This document shows, in pieces, positions 8,019-17,041 of a stretch of DNA of 64,000 nucleotides. The DNA is from Geodermatophilus sabuli (GTDB lineage: Bacteria > Actinomycetota > Actinomycetes > Mycobacteriales > Geodermatophilaceae): contig NZ_JAAGWF010000019.1 of the NCBI RefSeq assembly GCF_010686765.1, positions 62,001-126,000 of the forward strand, read 5' to 3'. The position numbers were made by a program, and so were the translations under genes. Each line of letters opens with the position of its first letter. Position 1 is the first letter of the stretch. The notes below the pieces were generated by a model that did no database searches, was not told the DNA's origin, and was given only the letters and a program-made list of their open reading frames with translations.

Positions 8019-8042
8019 CCGATCGGGTCACCCGGCGACACC
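8004..8042. terminator. Bidirectional terminator between convergent genes
   Basis: Two perfect 17-base arms (8004-8020 and 8026-8042; first arm GGTGTCGCCGGGTGACC) enclose a 5-base loop. The left arm includes the last codons of the hydrolase gene, and the right arm ends 11 bases before the coxG-like stop. It can serve both strands. Confidence 0.75.
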
Positions 8043-8052
8043 GGGGCCCAGG

Positions 8053-8958
8053 TCAGCGGCGGCGCCGACGCCGGGTGAGGAACAGGATCACGACGAGCAC
8101 CACGGCCGCGCCGGCCGCCGGCGTGGCGTAGCGGGCGAGCGCCGCACCGCCGGCGACCTCGAGCAGGTCGATCGGCTCCGCCTCCGCGACCGGCTTCGGC
8201 CGGGACACCGCCGGGGTGCCGGCCGCCGGGGTGCCCGCCGCCGGGGTCGCCGCCGGGGTGCTCGCCGCGGCCGACGGCTCGGACGCCACCGGGGCGAGGT
8301 CGGTGGCGGCGGGGGCGGTGCCGGCCGCCGCTGGTGTCGCGGCGGACGCGGCTGCCTTCTTGGCCGCCGTCGCGGTCTTGCGGGCCGTCGCGGCCGCGGC
8401 GTTGTCCCCGGGCAGCTGCTCGGCGGAGGCCGCGACCTCCTCGGCGGCGCCGGCGGCGGTGGCCGCCGCCTTCTGCACGGGGGTCTCCGGAGTCGTCGGC
8501 GCGAGGCCCTCGTCCCCGGCGCCGAGCTGCGAGGCGAGCTTGTCGGCGAACTGCCCGAGCAGCTTGTTGCCGACGTCGGTCATCACGCCGCGGCCGAACT
8601 GGGCGGGCCGGCCGGTGATGTTGAGGTCGGTGAGGACGTCGACGCGCGTGACGGACCCCTCCTCCTTCAGCTGGGCCGTGACGACCGCGGCGGCGGTGCC
8701 GTTGCCCCGCTGGTCCTTGGCGCGGGCGTCGATGACGGCCTTGTGGGCGGCCTCGTCCTTCTCGATGAACGACGCCTTCCCCGCGTAGGTGAGGTTGATC
8801 GGGCCCAGCTTCACCTTCACCTTGCCGGTGAAGTCGTCACCGGTGACCGAGTCGAGGCTGGCGCCGGGCATGCACGGGGCGATCCGTTCGACGTCCATGA
8901 GCACCCGCCACGCCTCGTCGATGGGCACGGGCACGGTGAACGAGTTCTCCAACTGCAC
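8053..8958 (-). CDS. CoxG-like SRPBCC-domain protein with C-terminal membrane anchor
   Basis: 301 residues. The first ~145 form an SRPBCC/CoxG domain (MQLENSFTVPVPIDEAWRVLMDVERIAPCMPGA, then GKVKVKLGPINLTYAGKASF), the family found with aerobic CO-dehydrogenase-type enzymes. CoxG has been reported to tether CO dehydrogenase to the membrane and to carry quinone. Residues ~150-260 are an Ala/Pro/Thr-rich linker, followed by one hydrophobic helix (ALARYATPAAGAAVVLVVILFL) and a run of six arginines, i.e. a tail anchor with a cytoplasmic basic end. It is the last gene after coxS, coxL and coxM on the same strand, with a repeat hairpin between coxM and it that may lower its expression. Confidence 0.8.
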   Translation of the reverse strand: MQLENSFTVPVPIDEAWRVLMDVERIAPCMPGASLDSVTGDDFTGKVKVKLGPINLTYAGKASFIEKDEAAHKAVIDARAKDQRGNGTAAAVVTAQLKEEGSVTRVDVLTDLNITGRPAQFGRGVMTDVGNKLLGQFADKLASQLGAGDEGLAPTTPETPVQKAAATAAGAAEEVAASAEQLPGDNAAAATARKTATAAKKAAASAATPAAAGTAPAATDLAPVASEPSAAASTPAATPAAGTPAAGTPAVSRPKPVAEAEPIDLLEVAGGAALARYATPAAGAAVVLVVILFLTRRRRRR

Positions 8959-9046
8959 GGTGGACCTCCTGGGAGTACGTGGCTCGGCCGGCCCGGCCCC
9001 TGGCGAGGCGGGCCGGCCGATGCGGACGAGCGGGTTCCGGGGGCGG

Positions 9047-9103
9047 GAGCCCCGTCCAGCGCACCGCCCCGAGCGTGCGAGGGGTGGGGAGGACGGGGTC
9101 CCT
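9047..9103 (-). repeat. Stop-proximal hairpin repeat, copy A
   Basis: Reading in the coxM direction, the element starts 4 bases after the coxM stop as GGGACCCCGTCCTCC and continues CACCCC-TCGCACGCTC-GGGG. It closes with GGACGGGGC, so CCCCGTCC and GGACGGGG form outer arms and CACCCC/GGGG inner arms. Near-identical copies follow other stop codons (34541, 63281 partial) and lie at 37173. Probable terminator or attenuator repeat. Confidence 0.65.
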
Positions 9104-9107
9104 CAAG

Positions 9108-9968
9108 CTACAGCCCCGCCGCCGCCGTCACCGCCCGACGAGTCAGCACCTGGGCCAGGTGCTGGCGGTAGTCGGCCTGGGCGTTGAGGTCGCTGCTCGG
9201 GCTGGTGCCCTCGGCGGCCGAGCGGGCGGCGGCCGCGATCCCGTCCGGGGTCGCGGCCGCACCGGCCAGCGCCGCCTCGGCTGCCGAGGCCCGCAGCGGG
9301 GTCGGGCCCATGTTGGTCAGGCCGATCCGCGCCTCGGCGATGGCCCCGTTCTCGCGGCGCACCACCGCCGCGACGGCCACGATCGGCCACGCCTGCGCCA
9401 CGCGGGTGAACTTCTCGTAGTGCATGCCCCACTGGCCGGCCAGCTTCGGGATGCGGACCTCGACCAGCAGCTCCCCCTCCCCGAGCGCGGTGGTGAGGTA
9501 GTCGACGAAGAAGTCCGCCGCGGGCACCGTGCGCCGTGCACCGCCGGGGCCGGCGACGACGAACTCCGCGTCGAGGGCCAGGGCCACGGCCGGCAGGTCC
9601 CCCGCCGGATCGGCGTGGGCGAGCGCACCGCCGAACGTGCCGCGCGCCCGCACCTGCCGGTCGGCCACCGTCTCGGTCGCCTCGGCGATGAGCGGGGCGT
9701 GCTGCGCGACCAACGGGTCGACCAGCACGTCGTGGTGCGTGGTCATCGCGCCGATGACGATGGCGTCGCCGTCGTCCCGGACGCCGCGCAGCTCGGTGAC
9801 CCGGCCGAGGTCGACCACGGTCTCGGGAGCGGCCAGCCGCAGCCGCATGACCGGGATCAGGGACTGACCGCCGGCCATGATCTTGACGTCCTCGCCGCCG
9901 TCGGCGACCGCCTGCAGCGCCTCGTCGATCGTCGTCGGCCGGACGTAGGCGAACGGTGCGGGGATCAT
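9108..9968 (-). CDS. coxM: FAD-binding medium subunit of a CO-dehydrogenase-like Mo-hydroxylase
   Basis: 286 residues, full length for the xanthine dehydrogenase/CoxM FAD subunit. The N-terminal IPAPFAYVRPTTIDEALQAV and the two FAD-phosphate loops, KIMAGGQSLIP and TFGGALAHADPAGDLPA, are intact. It passes electrons from the 2Fe-2S small subunit to its acceptor. It is preceded by an unusual duplicated start region: an 11-codon open frame (9965-10000) carries its own GGAGA site and ends in ATGA overlapping this start. Operon order is coxS-coxL-coxM-coxG. The symbol follows the family; the substrate is probably not CO (see the large subunit). Confidence 0.85.
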   Translation of the reverse strand: MIPAPFAYVRPTTIDEALQAVADGGEDVKIMAGGQSLIPVMRLRLAAPETVVDLGRVTELRGVRDDGDAIVIGAMTTHHDVLVDPLVAQHAPLIAEATETVADRQVRARGTFGGALAHADPAGDLPAVALALDAEFVVAGPGGARRTVPAADFFVDYLTTALGEGELLVEVRIPKLAGQWGMHYEKFTRVAQAWPIVAVAAVVRRENGAIAEARIGLTNMGPTPLRASAAEAALAGAAATPDGIAAAARSAAEGTSPSSDLNAQADYRQHLAQVLTRRAVTAAAGL

Positions 9969-10000
9969 GGCCGGTCTCCTTCGTCGCCCGGGCGGATCAT
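9965..10000 (-). other. 11-codon leader ORF from a duplicated start region upstream of coxM
   Basis: ATGATCCGCCCGGGC... encodes MIRPGDEGDRP and stops in TGA, sharing ATGA with the coxM start. GGATCATGG occurs at 9962-9970 and again at 9994-10002, and TCTCCTTCGTCG occurs at 9975-9986 and 10008-10019. The ribosome-binding and start region was therefore duplicated about 32 bases apart, with a third partial copy entering the coxL stop. Translation of the leader could couple coxM to coxL. Whether it is translated is inference. Confidence 0.45.
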
Positions 10001-10029
10001 GGCTGTCTCTCCTTCGTCGATCCGGCGGA

Positions 10030-12522
10030 TCACCGGTCTCCTCCCAGCGCGGACGCGTCGGTCGCGACCCCGGCGGTGGTCTCGGTCTGCGCCCCGCCGT
10101 AGGCGTTCGTGCCGGCGGTCGCCCGGTCCCCGCCGTCCCCGCCCTGGTGGATGGCGCGCCAGACCCGCTCGGGCGTGAGCGGCATCCGGATGTCGGACAC
10201 CCCGAGGTGCCGGACGGCGTCCAGCGCGGCGTTCACCACGGCGGGCGTCGAGGCGATGCAGCCGGCCTCGCCGATGCCCTTCGCGCCGATCGGGTTGCCC
10301 GGCGCCGGGTGCACGGTGTGGCCGGTCTCGAAGTGCGGCAGGTCGGCCGCCGAGGGGACCAGGTAGTCGACGAAGGTGCCGGTGGTGAGGTTGCCGTCGG
10401 CGTCGTACACGGCCTCCTCGTACAGGGCCTGGGCGATGCCCTGGGCCAGGCCGCCGTGCACCTGCCCCTCGACGATCAGCGGGTTCACGATCGTCCCGAC
10501 GTCGTCGACGCAGGCGTACTTGCGGATCTCGACCCTCCCGGTCTCGGTGTCCACCTCCATGGCGCAGACGTGCGTCCCGTGCGGGAAGGAGAAGTTCACC
10601 GGGTCGAAGGTGGCGTCCGCGTCGATCGAGGGCTCCACCCCCTCGGGGAAGTCGTGCGCCGCGAACGTGGCCAGCGCGATCTCCTGGATGGACTTGGTGG
10701 CACCCGGCGTGCCGCGCACCGCGAAGGACCCGTTGGCGAACTCGAGGTCGTCCTCACTGGCCTCGAGCAGGTGCGCGGCGACCTTCCTCGCCTTCGCCAC
10801 GACCTTGGCGGCGGCGTTCACCACGGCGGCCCCGCCGACGACCAGCGAGCGGGAGCCGTAGGTGTCCAGGCCCCGCGGGGAGATCGAGGTGTCGCCGTGC
10901 AGCACCTCGACGTCCTCGAACGGCACGCCGAGCTCGTCGGCGACCAGCTGGCTCCACGCCGTCTCGTGCCCCTGGCCGTGCGCGGACGAGCCGGTCACCA
11001 CCTCGACCTTGCCGGTGGGGAGCATCCGGATCGACGCGTGCTCCCAGCCGCCCGCGCCGTAGGAGAGCGAGCCGAGCACCCGTGAGGGCGCCAGGCCGCA
11101 CATCTCGGTGAAGGTCGAGAAGCCGATGCCGAGCTGCACCGGGTCGTTCGACTCGCGGCGGCGGCGCTGCTCCTCGCGGAGCTCGTCGTAGCCGAGCAGC
11201 TGCAGCGCCTGCTGGGTGGCCCCCTCGTAGTCACCGCTGTCGTACTCGAGCCCGGCGGCCGTGGTGAACGGGAACTCCTCGGCCCCGATCCAGTTCTTGC
11301 GGCGCAGCTCGAGCGGGTCCATGTCCAGCTCGACGGCCAGCTCGTCCATGATCCGCTCAATCGCGAAGGTCGCCTCGGGCCGCCCCGCACCGCGGTAGGC
11401 GTCGGTCGGGGTCTTGTTCGTGAAGACGCCCCGGCACTCGAAGCGGTAGGCCGGGAACTTGTAGATGCCGACGTACATGAAGGCGCCGAGGATCGGGATG
11501 CCCGGGCTCACCAGACGCAGGTAGGCGCCCATGTCGGACAAGATGCGGCAGCGCAGGCCCTTGACGTTGCCCTCGCGGTCGGCGGCGATGTCGATGTACT
11601 GGATCTGGTCGCGGCCGTGGTGGGCGCTCATCAGCGACTCGCTGCGGGTCTCGGCCCACTTGACCGGCTTCCCGAGCCGCTTGGCGACCAGGAGGCTGAT
11701 CACCTCCTCGGGCGTGACCTGGAGCTTCCCGCCGAACCCGCCACCGACGTCGGGGGCGATGACCCGCAGCTTGTGCTCGGGCGTCCCGGTGACCATCGCC
11801 AGCATCAGCCGCAGGATGTGCGGCACCTGGGTGGAGGACCACATCGTGTAGTTGTCGCCCTGGGGCTGGACGACGACGGCGCGCGGCTCCATGAACGCCG
11901 GGATCAGCCGCTGCTGCACGAACCGCCGGCTGACGACCACCTCGGCGTCGGCGAAGACCTGCTCGGTGTCCACGCCCGTGCCGGCCTCGCCTGCGTCGAA
12001 CACGAAGGCGAAGCTCTCGTTGGACTCGACGTGGTCGTGGCAGAGGTCGGCCTCCTCGGCGACCGCGGCCTCCATGTCGAGGACGACGGGCAGCTGGTCG
12101 TAGTCGACGTCGACCAGTTCGACGGCGTCCATCGCGGCGGCCTTGCTGCGGGCGGCGATCACGGCGACGGCCTCACCGACGTGGTTGACCTCCTCGACGG
12201 CGATCGAGGGGTGTCCCGGGTTGACCATGTCCGGCGTGACCGGCCAGGCGCAGGGGATGGAGCCCTGCTCCTCGGCGAAGTCGCGGCCGGTGAACACGGC
12301 GATGACGCCGGGCGCCTGCTGGGCGGCGCTCACGTCGACGTTGGCGATCTTGGCATGTGCCACGGGACTGCGGACCACCGCGAGGTGGAGCATGCCCGGC
12401 AGGACCATGTTGTCGGTCCAGGTGGTCTTCCCGGTGATCAGCCGGGCGTCCTCCTTGCGCTTGCGCGACTGCCCGACCTCGCGCGCCGGCGCGGTGGTGG
12501 CGGGCTCCTCGACCATGGTCAT
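10030..12522 (-). CDS. coxL: Molybdenum-binding large subunit, form II CO-dehydrogenase-like (xanthine dehydrogenase family)
   Basis: An 830-residue molybdopterin hydroxylase subunit. [19 protein letters not shown] and the terminal [20 protein letters not shown] are Moco-contacting motifs; the final glutamate in GEAG is the catalytic base of the family. The active-site loop at residues 375-381 reads AYRGAGR. True (form I) CO dehydrogenases have AYxCSFR, whose cysteine binds copper, so this is form II, lacks the Cu-ligating cysteine, and probably hydroxylates an aldehyde or N-heterocycle. The ATG at 12522 overlaps the coxS stop (ATGA). Cofactor maturation genes (coxD, coxE, xdhC, mocA-like) lie 26-44 kb away in this window. 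Confidence 0.9.
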   Translation of the reverse strand: MTMVEEPATTAPAREVGQSRKRKEDARLITGKTTWTDNMVLPGMLHLAVVRSPVAHAKIANVDVSAAQQAPGVIAVFTGRDFAEEQGSIPCAWPVTPDMVNPGHPSIAVEEVNHVGEAVAVIAARSKAAAMDAVELVDVDYDQLPVVLDMEAAVAEEADLCHDHVESNESFAFVFDAGEAGTGVDTEQVFADAEVVVSRRFVQQRLIPAFMEPRAVVVQPQGDNYTMWSSTQVPHILRLMLAMVTGTPEHKLRVIAPDVGGGFGGKLQVTPEEVISLLVAKRLGKPVKWAETRSESLMSAHHGRDQIQYIDIAADREGNVKGLRCRILSDMGAYLRLVSPGIPILGAFMYVGIYKFPAYRFECRGVFTNKTPTDAYRGAGRPEATFAIERIMDELAVELDMDPLELRRKNWIGAEEFPFTTAAGLEYDSGDYEGATQQALQLLGYDELREEQRRRRESNDPVQLGIGFSTFTEMCGLAPSRVLGSLSYGAGGWEHASIRMLPTGKVEVVTGSSAHGQGHETAWSQLVADELGVPFEDVEVLHGDTSISPRGLDTYGSRSLVVGGAAVVNAAAKVVAKARKVAAHLLEASEDDLEFANGSFAVRGTPGATKSIQEIALATFAAHDFPEGVEPSIDADATFDPVNFSFPHGTHVCAMEVDTETGRVEIRKYACVDDVGTIVNPLIVEGQVHGGLAQGIAQALYEEAVYDADGNLTTGTFVDYLVPSAADLPHFETGHTVHPAPGNPIGAKGIGEAGCIASTPAVVNAALDAVRHLGVSDIRMPLTPERVWRAIHQGGDGGDRATAGTNAYGGAQTETTAGVATDASALGGDR

Positions 12523-13073
12523 GACTGCGCTCCTGCCACGTGCGGTGCGGCCGCGGTGTCGACGACGGCGAGCGAGACGTGACCGTTGCCCACGGTTCGG
12601 TCCTGCGTCCCGCTCATCTCCGCGGCGGCCTGCTGCACGGCCCGGACGATGTTCTGGTAGCCGGTGCAGCGGCAGAGGTTGCCCTCGATGCCCTCGCGGA
12701 TCTCGGTCTCGCTGGGGCTGGGGTTCTCCGTGAGCAGGTCGATCGAGGCCATGATCATGCCGGGCGTGCAGAACCCGCACTGCAGGCCGTGGCTGTCGTG
12801 GAACGCCTTCTGCATCGGGTGCAGCGTGCCGTTCTGCGCGAGGCCCTCGATCGTGGTGACCTCGCTGCCGTCGGCCTGCACGGCGAGCACGGTGCAGGAC
12901 TTCACGGCCACGCCGTCCAGGTGGACGGTGCAGGCGCCGCAGTTGCTGGTGTCGCAGCCGACGACGGTGCCCACCTTCCCCAGCTGCTCTCGCAGGTGGT
13001 GCACCAGCAGGGTCCGGGGTTCGACGTCGTCGGAGTAGCTCACCCCGTCGACCCGCACGTTGATCTGAGTCAC
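12519..13073 (-). CDS. coxS: [2Fe-2S] small subunit of the Mo-hydroxylase
   Basis: 184 residues. The plant-type 2Fe-2S cluster ligands are C40, C45, C48 and C60 ([16 protein letters not shown]...SC). The helical domain holds the second cluster: C99 and C102 (QCGFCTPG), then C134 and C136 ([11 protein letters not shown]). All eight cysteines are present. The last ~30 residues are an extra tail compared with the ~160 usual for the family. It is the first gene of the operon, starting at a GTG at 13073; the 301-base gap upstream holds a DtxR/IdeR-like box that could affect either this operon or the siderophore gene beyond. Confidence 0.9.
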   Translation of the reverse strand: MTQINVRVDGVSYSDDVEPRTLLVHHLREQLGKVGTVVGCDTSNCGACTVHLDGVAVKSCTVLAVQADGSEVTTIEGLAQNGTLHPMQKAFHDSHGLQCGFCTPGMIMASIDLLTENPSPSETEIREGIEGNLCRCTGYQNIVRAVQQAAAEMSGTQDRTVGNGHVSLAVVDTAAAPHVAGAQS

Positions 13074-13374
13074 TGGTCCTCCGCTCCTCTGCAGGGGTCG
13101 TGAGAGAGGGCGCCGGGCGCCACCGGATCGGAGTCTGGCAACCGGGGAGTGACTTAGGCCACGCTTACCTGCACAGGGGGCTCCGGGATCCCCGCGTCAG
13201 CGCCCTCCCGGCGCGCCCCGTTCCGCATCCGCGGAGTCCGGCCGCCCGGCCGGCGACGGGGATGCGTGCCGTGAGGAGGTTGCACGGCCGTTGCAGCCCA
13301 CACCCGCGGAGACCCGGTGATCACCCCGTGACCTCGACGGAGTTAGGTGAGCCTTCCCTACTCCGAGGAGCGTC
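13074..13374. promoter_or_regulatory. Divergent intergenic region with two DtxR/IdeR-like iron boxes
   Basis: 301 bases without a gene, between coxS (leftward) and the iron-siderophore lipoprotein (rightward). Compared with the 19-base DtxR/IdeR consensus TTAGGTTAGSCTAACCTAA, the site at 13343-13361 (TTAGGTGAGCCTTCCCTAC) matches about 15 positions and ends 13 bases before the lipoprotein start. The site at 13154-13172 (TTAGGCCACGCTTACCTGC) matches about 12. The near site should shut off the siderophore gene when iron is plentiful. I saw no RNA gene here. Confidence 0.6.
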
Positions 13375-14361
13375 ATGATGAGACCCGCTCTGCGCGGCGC
13401 CACCCTGCTCGCCGCCGCCGTCCTCGCCACCGGGTGCAGTTCCGCCCCGGCCGGCGACGACGCCGCCGACGCCCCGTCCGGTGCCTCGTCCGGCGCCTTC
13501 CCGGTGACCGTGCCGACGGCGTTCGGGGACGTCACCGTCGAGGAGGAACCCACGCGCGTGGTGGCCCTCGGCTGGTCCGACGCCGAGACGGCGCTCGCGC
13601 TGGGCGTGCAGCCGGTGGGCGCCAGCGACTGGCTGGGCTTCGGCGGCGAGGGCGTCGGCCCCTGGGCGGAGGGACGCTACGACGAGGCCCCGGAGATCAT
13701 CGACACCCTCGAACCCAGTTTCGAGGCGATCGCCGCCCTGGAGCCCGACCTCATCCTCGACACCCGCTCGTCGGGCACGCAGGAGCGCTACGACGCCCTG
13801 GCCGCGATCGCCCCGACCATCGGGCAGCCCGAGGGCGTCGACCAGTACCAGACGACGTGGCAGCAGCAGCTGGAGCTGGTCGGCACGGCACTGGGTCGCG
13901 AGGAGGAGGCCGCACAGCTCCGGGCGGACGTCGAGCAGCAGGTGGCCGACGCCCGCGCGGCCAACCCGCGGTTCGAGGGCACCGAGGTCGCCGTCGGCGC
14001 CTACACGTCGGAGGGCTTCGGCGCCTACGTGCGCGGGGACTCCCGCGTGGACCTCATGGAGGCCCTGGGCTTCACCAACAAGCCGGCGATCGAGGAGCTG
14101 GCCGGGGAGAGCTTCTTCGTCCCGGTCTCCGACGAGGAGCTGCGGCTGCTCGACGCGCCGCTCACCGTCGTCTTCCCGATCTTCGTCGAGGCCTCCGAGA
14201 TCACCGGCAACCCGCTGTGGCAGACGCTGCCCTCGGTCCAGCAGGGCCATGCCGTCGTCCTCGACGACCCGACGCTGGTCAGCGCCTTCTCCAGCGGCTC
14301 GACGCTGGGCATCGGCTACGCGCTGGACAACGCCGTCCCGCTGTTCGCCGGGGCGCTGTAG
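13375..14361 (+). CDS. Iron-siderophore ABC transporter substrate-binding lipoprotein
   Basis: A 328-residue FecB/FepB-type (type III) binding protein. Residues 1-21 are a lipoprotein signal ending in LATGCSS. The mature part has the family hallmarks RVVALGWSDAETALALGVQPVG, IAALEPDLILDTRSSG and the long connecting helix around QQQLELVGTALGREEEA. It captures ferric siderophores at the outer membrane surface and delivers them to a permease that is not in this window. A DtxR-like box lies just upstream, so iron repression is likely. Two ATG codons in tandem (13375, 13378) are equally possible starts. Confidence 0.85.
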   Translation: MMRPALRGATLLAAAVLATGCSSAPAGDDAADAPSGASSGAFPVTVPTAFGDVTVEEEPTRVVALGWSDAETALALGVQPVGASDWLGFGGEGVGPWAEGRYDEAPEIIDTLEPSFEAIAALEPDLILDTRSSGTQERYDALAAIAPTIGQPEGVDQYQTTWQQQLELVGTALGREEEAAQLRADVEQQVADARAANPRFEGTEVAVGAYTSEGFGAYVRGDSRVDLMEALGFTNKPAIEELAGESFFVPVSDEELRLLDAPLTVVFPIFVEASEITGNPLWQTLPSVQQGHAVVLDDPTLVSAFSSGSTLGIGYALDNAVPLFAGAL

Positions 14362-14365
14362 CCGG

Positions 14366-15592
14366 TCACCCCGCGCGGACCGGCGCCGGCACCAGCCGGG
14401 CGCGGCGCTCACGGCGGCGGAGGACGCCGGACGCCGTGAGCGCCAGCAGCCCGACGACGGCCAGCCCGGCGCCCACGACGGCGGGGGCGGTGTAGCCCAG
14501 GCCGGCGGCGATCACCACGCCGCCGAGCCAGGCGCCCAGCGCGTTGGCGGCGTTCAGTGCGGAGTGGTTGAGCGCAGCGCCGAGCATCTGCGCCTCGCCG
14601 GCGACCTCCATCAGCCGCAGCTGCAGGCAGATCACGAGGACCGATGCGGTCATCGCCAGCAGGAACATGGCGGCGAGGAGGGTGACCGCCCGGCCGGCGG
14701 CCACCGGCACCGCGGCCAGCAGCAGGCCCACCGCCACCATGGCGCCCACCAGGGAGCGGAACAGCGCGAGGTCGGCCAGCCGGCCGCCCAGCGCCGTCCC
14801 GGCGACCCCGCCGAGGCCGTAGGCCAGCAGCACCCACGGGACCGCGCCGCGGGACAGCCCGGTCACCTCCGTGGTGATCGGCGCGACGTAGCTGTAGACG
14901 GCGAACACGCCGCCGAAGCCGACGGTGGCCACGAGCAGGGTGAGCAGCACCTGGGGACGGCGCAGCGCGGTCAGCTCGGTCGCCACCGAGGCCTCCGCGC
15001 GGCCGGGGGACGACGGCACGAGGGCCAGCACCGCCAGCACGGTGGCCACCGCGAGCACACCCACCGCCCAGTAGGCCGCCCGCCAGCCCAGCTGCTGGCC
15101 CAGCCAGGTGGCCGCCGGCACCCCGACGACGTTGGCCGTCGCCAGCCCCAGCATCACCGAGCTGACCGCACGGCCACGCAACCGCGGCGCCACCAGCGAG
15201 GCGGCGACGAGCGACGCGACCCCGAAGTACGCGCCGTGCGGCAGGCCGCTGACGAACCGGGCGAGCAGCAGCGTCGACTGCCCGGGGGCGAGCGCGCTGC
15301 CCACGTTGCCCACCAGGAAGGCGGCCATCAGGCCGATCAGGAGGCCACGGCGGGGCAGCCGGCCGCCGAGCGCGGCGAGCACCGGCGCCCCGACCACGAC
15401 GCCCAGGGCGTAGGCGGAGATGACGTGGCCCGCGGTCGGGATGTCCACGCCCACGCCGGCGGCGATGTCGGGGAGCACCCCCATCGTGACGAACTCGGTG
15501 GTGCCGAGGGCGAAGCCGCCCAGGGCCAGGGCGGCGACGGCTGCGACGACCCGCCGGGTGCTCGGGGCAGGGGCGTCGGTCGCTGCGGTCAC
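14366..15592 (-). CDS. MFS transporter, AraJ/DHA1-type drug or sugar efflux
   Basis: A 408-residue 12-helix major facilitator. Helix 1 holds GGFALGTTEFVTMGVLPDIAAG, a motif characteristic of the AraJ/YdhP/PbuE efflux group, and the helix 2-3 loop carries the variant ALGGRLPRRGLL motif A. RFVSGLPHGAYFGVASLVA marks helix 4. It should export sugars, purines or drugs by proton antiport. It converges on the siderophore lipoprotein with only 4 bases between the stops; a short GCCGGTC/GACCGGC hairpin (14361-14384) may end both transcripts. Confidence 0.85.
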   Translation of the reverse strand: MTAATDAPAPSTRRVVAAVAALALGGFALGTTEFVTMGVLPDIAAGVGVDIPTAGHVISAYALGVVVGAPVLAALGGRLPRRGLLIGLMAAFLVGNVGSALAPGQSTLLLARFVSGLPHGAYFGVASLVAASLVAPRLRGRAVSSVMLGLATANVVGVPAATWLGQQLGWRAAYWAVGVLAVATVLAVLALVPSSPGRAEASVATELTALRRPQVLLTLLVATVGFGGVFAVYSYVAPITTEVTGLSRGAVPWVLLAYGLGGVAGTALGGRLADLALFRSLVGAMVAVGLLLAAVPVAAGRAVTLLAAMFLLAMTASVLVICLQLRLMEVAGEAQMLGAALNHSALNAANALGAWLGGVVIAAGLGYTAPAVVGAGLAVVGLLALTASGVLRRRERRARLVPAPVRAG

Positions 15593-15637
15593 GTGTGGAT
15601 GGCAAGGCCGGTGGGCCCCGGTGACATTCCCGCGGGG

Positions 15638-16960
15638 TCAGTGGACGCGCAACGGGCCGCGAGGTGCCCGGCGCAGGCGGTGCAGGTGGGCGGTGACGGC
15701 CGGCCGGCGGGGTGAGCCCGGCGGCAGCCACTCCAGGCAGGTCTGCCAGACCGCGACGTCGTCCTGGGCCTCGGGCAACGTGCCGTAGCGCAGCAGCAGC
15801 TCCGGACGGCGGCTGGTCAGCACCGCCTGCCGCAGCAGCGCCGCGACCCGCTGGCGGGCGACCACCACGCCAGGGGCCAGCGACCGGGGCAGCACCGCAC
15901 CCGGGTAGCGCTCCAGCGCCGGGCCGACCGCGCCGCGGCCCAGCAGCCGGCGCACCTGGTCCAGGTCGGTGTCCAGCGGGCCGAGCAGCCGGTAGGGGCG
16001 TGAGGCGACGAGGTGCGCACCGACCAGCCGGCGCAGGCGGGAGAGCTCCGCGCGCACGGTGACCGCGGCGGCGTCGCCGGCGTGGCACTCGGCGGCGAGC
16101 TCCTCGGCGGTGCGGCCGTGCCCGGTGACGGCCGCCTCGGCCAGCAGGAGCAGCAGCTCGGAGTGCCGCAGCGACAGCTCGACCGGGCCGGCCGGGAGCC
16201 GGAGGCGGGCGCGTTCACGGCCCAGCACGTCCAGCCGCGGCACCGGACGGGGGTTCGGCGGCACCGGCCGGCCCCCGGCGAGCTCCTCGCGGTGGAGCCA
16301 GCGCAGCTCGGACTCCACCGCGGCCACCGTCGCGCGCACGAGGGTGAGCACCTGCGGGCTGGCCACGTGGTCGCCGCCGGTGACGTCGATGGCACCCAGC
16401 AGCACGCCGGTGACCGGGTGGTGGACCGGCGCGGCCGAGCAGCTCCAGTTCTGCACCGGACGGCGGTAGTGCTCGCTCCCGTAGATCTGGACGGCGTGGT
16501 CCACCGCCAGCGCGGTGCCCGGGGCGTTGGTGCCAGCGACCTCCTCCGACCACCGCGCCCCCTCGACGAAGTTCACCCCCTCGGCGCGGCTGCGCAGCCG
16601 CCGGTCGCCCTCCACCCACAGCATCCGGCCGGCCGCGTCGGTGACCGCCACGATCATCTGGTCGGCCTCGGCGTCCTCGACCAGCAGCCGGCGGATCACC
16701 GGCAGCACCGGCGACAGCGGGTGGGCCGCGCGGTAGGTGAGCAGGTCGCCGTCGAGCAGGTCGACCGGCGGGGCACCGCCGTCGGGGTCGACGCCACTGC
16801 CCAGGCTGCGCCGCCAGGAGTCCCAGACCACCGTCCGCACCTGGTCGCGGGGTGGAGGGCCGCCCAGGGTGACCAGGGCCTCGTGGGCGGCGCGCAGGCG
16901 GCGGGTGAGCGCGGGGTCGGGCCGGCCGTCGGGCAGCGCGAGCCAGGCACGGGTCGTCAC
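15638..16960 (-). CDS. GAF-domain transcriptional regulator
   Basis: 440 residues. The N-terminal half is an AcoR-like sensing region with a GAF domain (VWDSWRRSLGSGVDP, then AVTDAAGRMLWVEGD, NFVEGARWSEEVAGTNAPGTALA, CSAAPVHHPVTGVLLGAIDVTG). The C-terminal part (LRHSELLLLLAEAAVTGHGRTAEELAAECH ... VRAELSRLRRLVG) looks like a winged-helix output domain rather than a sigma-54 AAA+ module. In actinobacteria such proteins often lie near aldehyde dehydrogenase genes; none is adjacent here. It is followed on the same strand by a dead acetyltransferase gene. The ligand and targets are unknown. Confidence 0.7.
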   Translation of the reverse strand: MTTRAWLALPDGRPDPALTRRLRAAHEALVTLGGPPPRDQVRTVVWDSWRRSLGSGVDPDGGAPPVDLLDGDLLTYRAAHPLSPVLPVIRRLLVEDAEADQMIVAVTDAAGRMLWVEGDRRLRSRAEGVNFVEGARWSEEVAGTNAPGTALAVDHAVQIYGSEHYRRPVQNWSCSAAPVHHPVTGVLLGAIDVTGGDHVASPQVLTLVRATVAAVESELRWLHREELAGGRPVPPNPRPVPRLDVLGRERARLRLPAGPVELSLRHSELLLLLAEAAVTGHGRTAEELAAECHAGDAAAVTVRAELSRLRRLVGAHLVASRPYRLLGPLDTDLDQVRRLLGRGAVGPALERYPGAVLPRSLAPGVVVARQRVAALLRQAVLTSRRPELLLRYGTLPEAQDDVAVWQTCLEWLPPGSPRRPAVTAHLHRLRRAPRGPLRVH

Positions 16961-17041
16961 GGCGTCGTCCGCGGGCTCGGGCTCATCTCGCGCCCATCGT
17001 GGCTGCTCGCGAGCGTTTCCACCAGGCAGGCGCCGCCGGCG

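Noticed and set aside
10030..13073. A genuine aerobic CO dehydrogenase operon
   Set aside because: The large subunit has AYRGAGR, not the Cys-containing form I motif.
13074..13374. A tRNA or small RNA in the largest gene-free gap
   Set aside because: No cloverleaf or T-loop sequence is visible; the gap is explained by divergent promoters and iron boxes.
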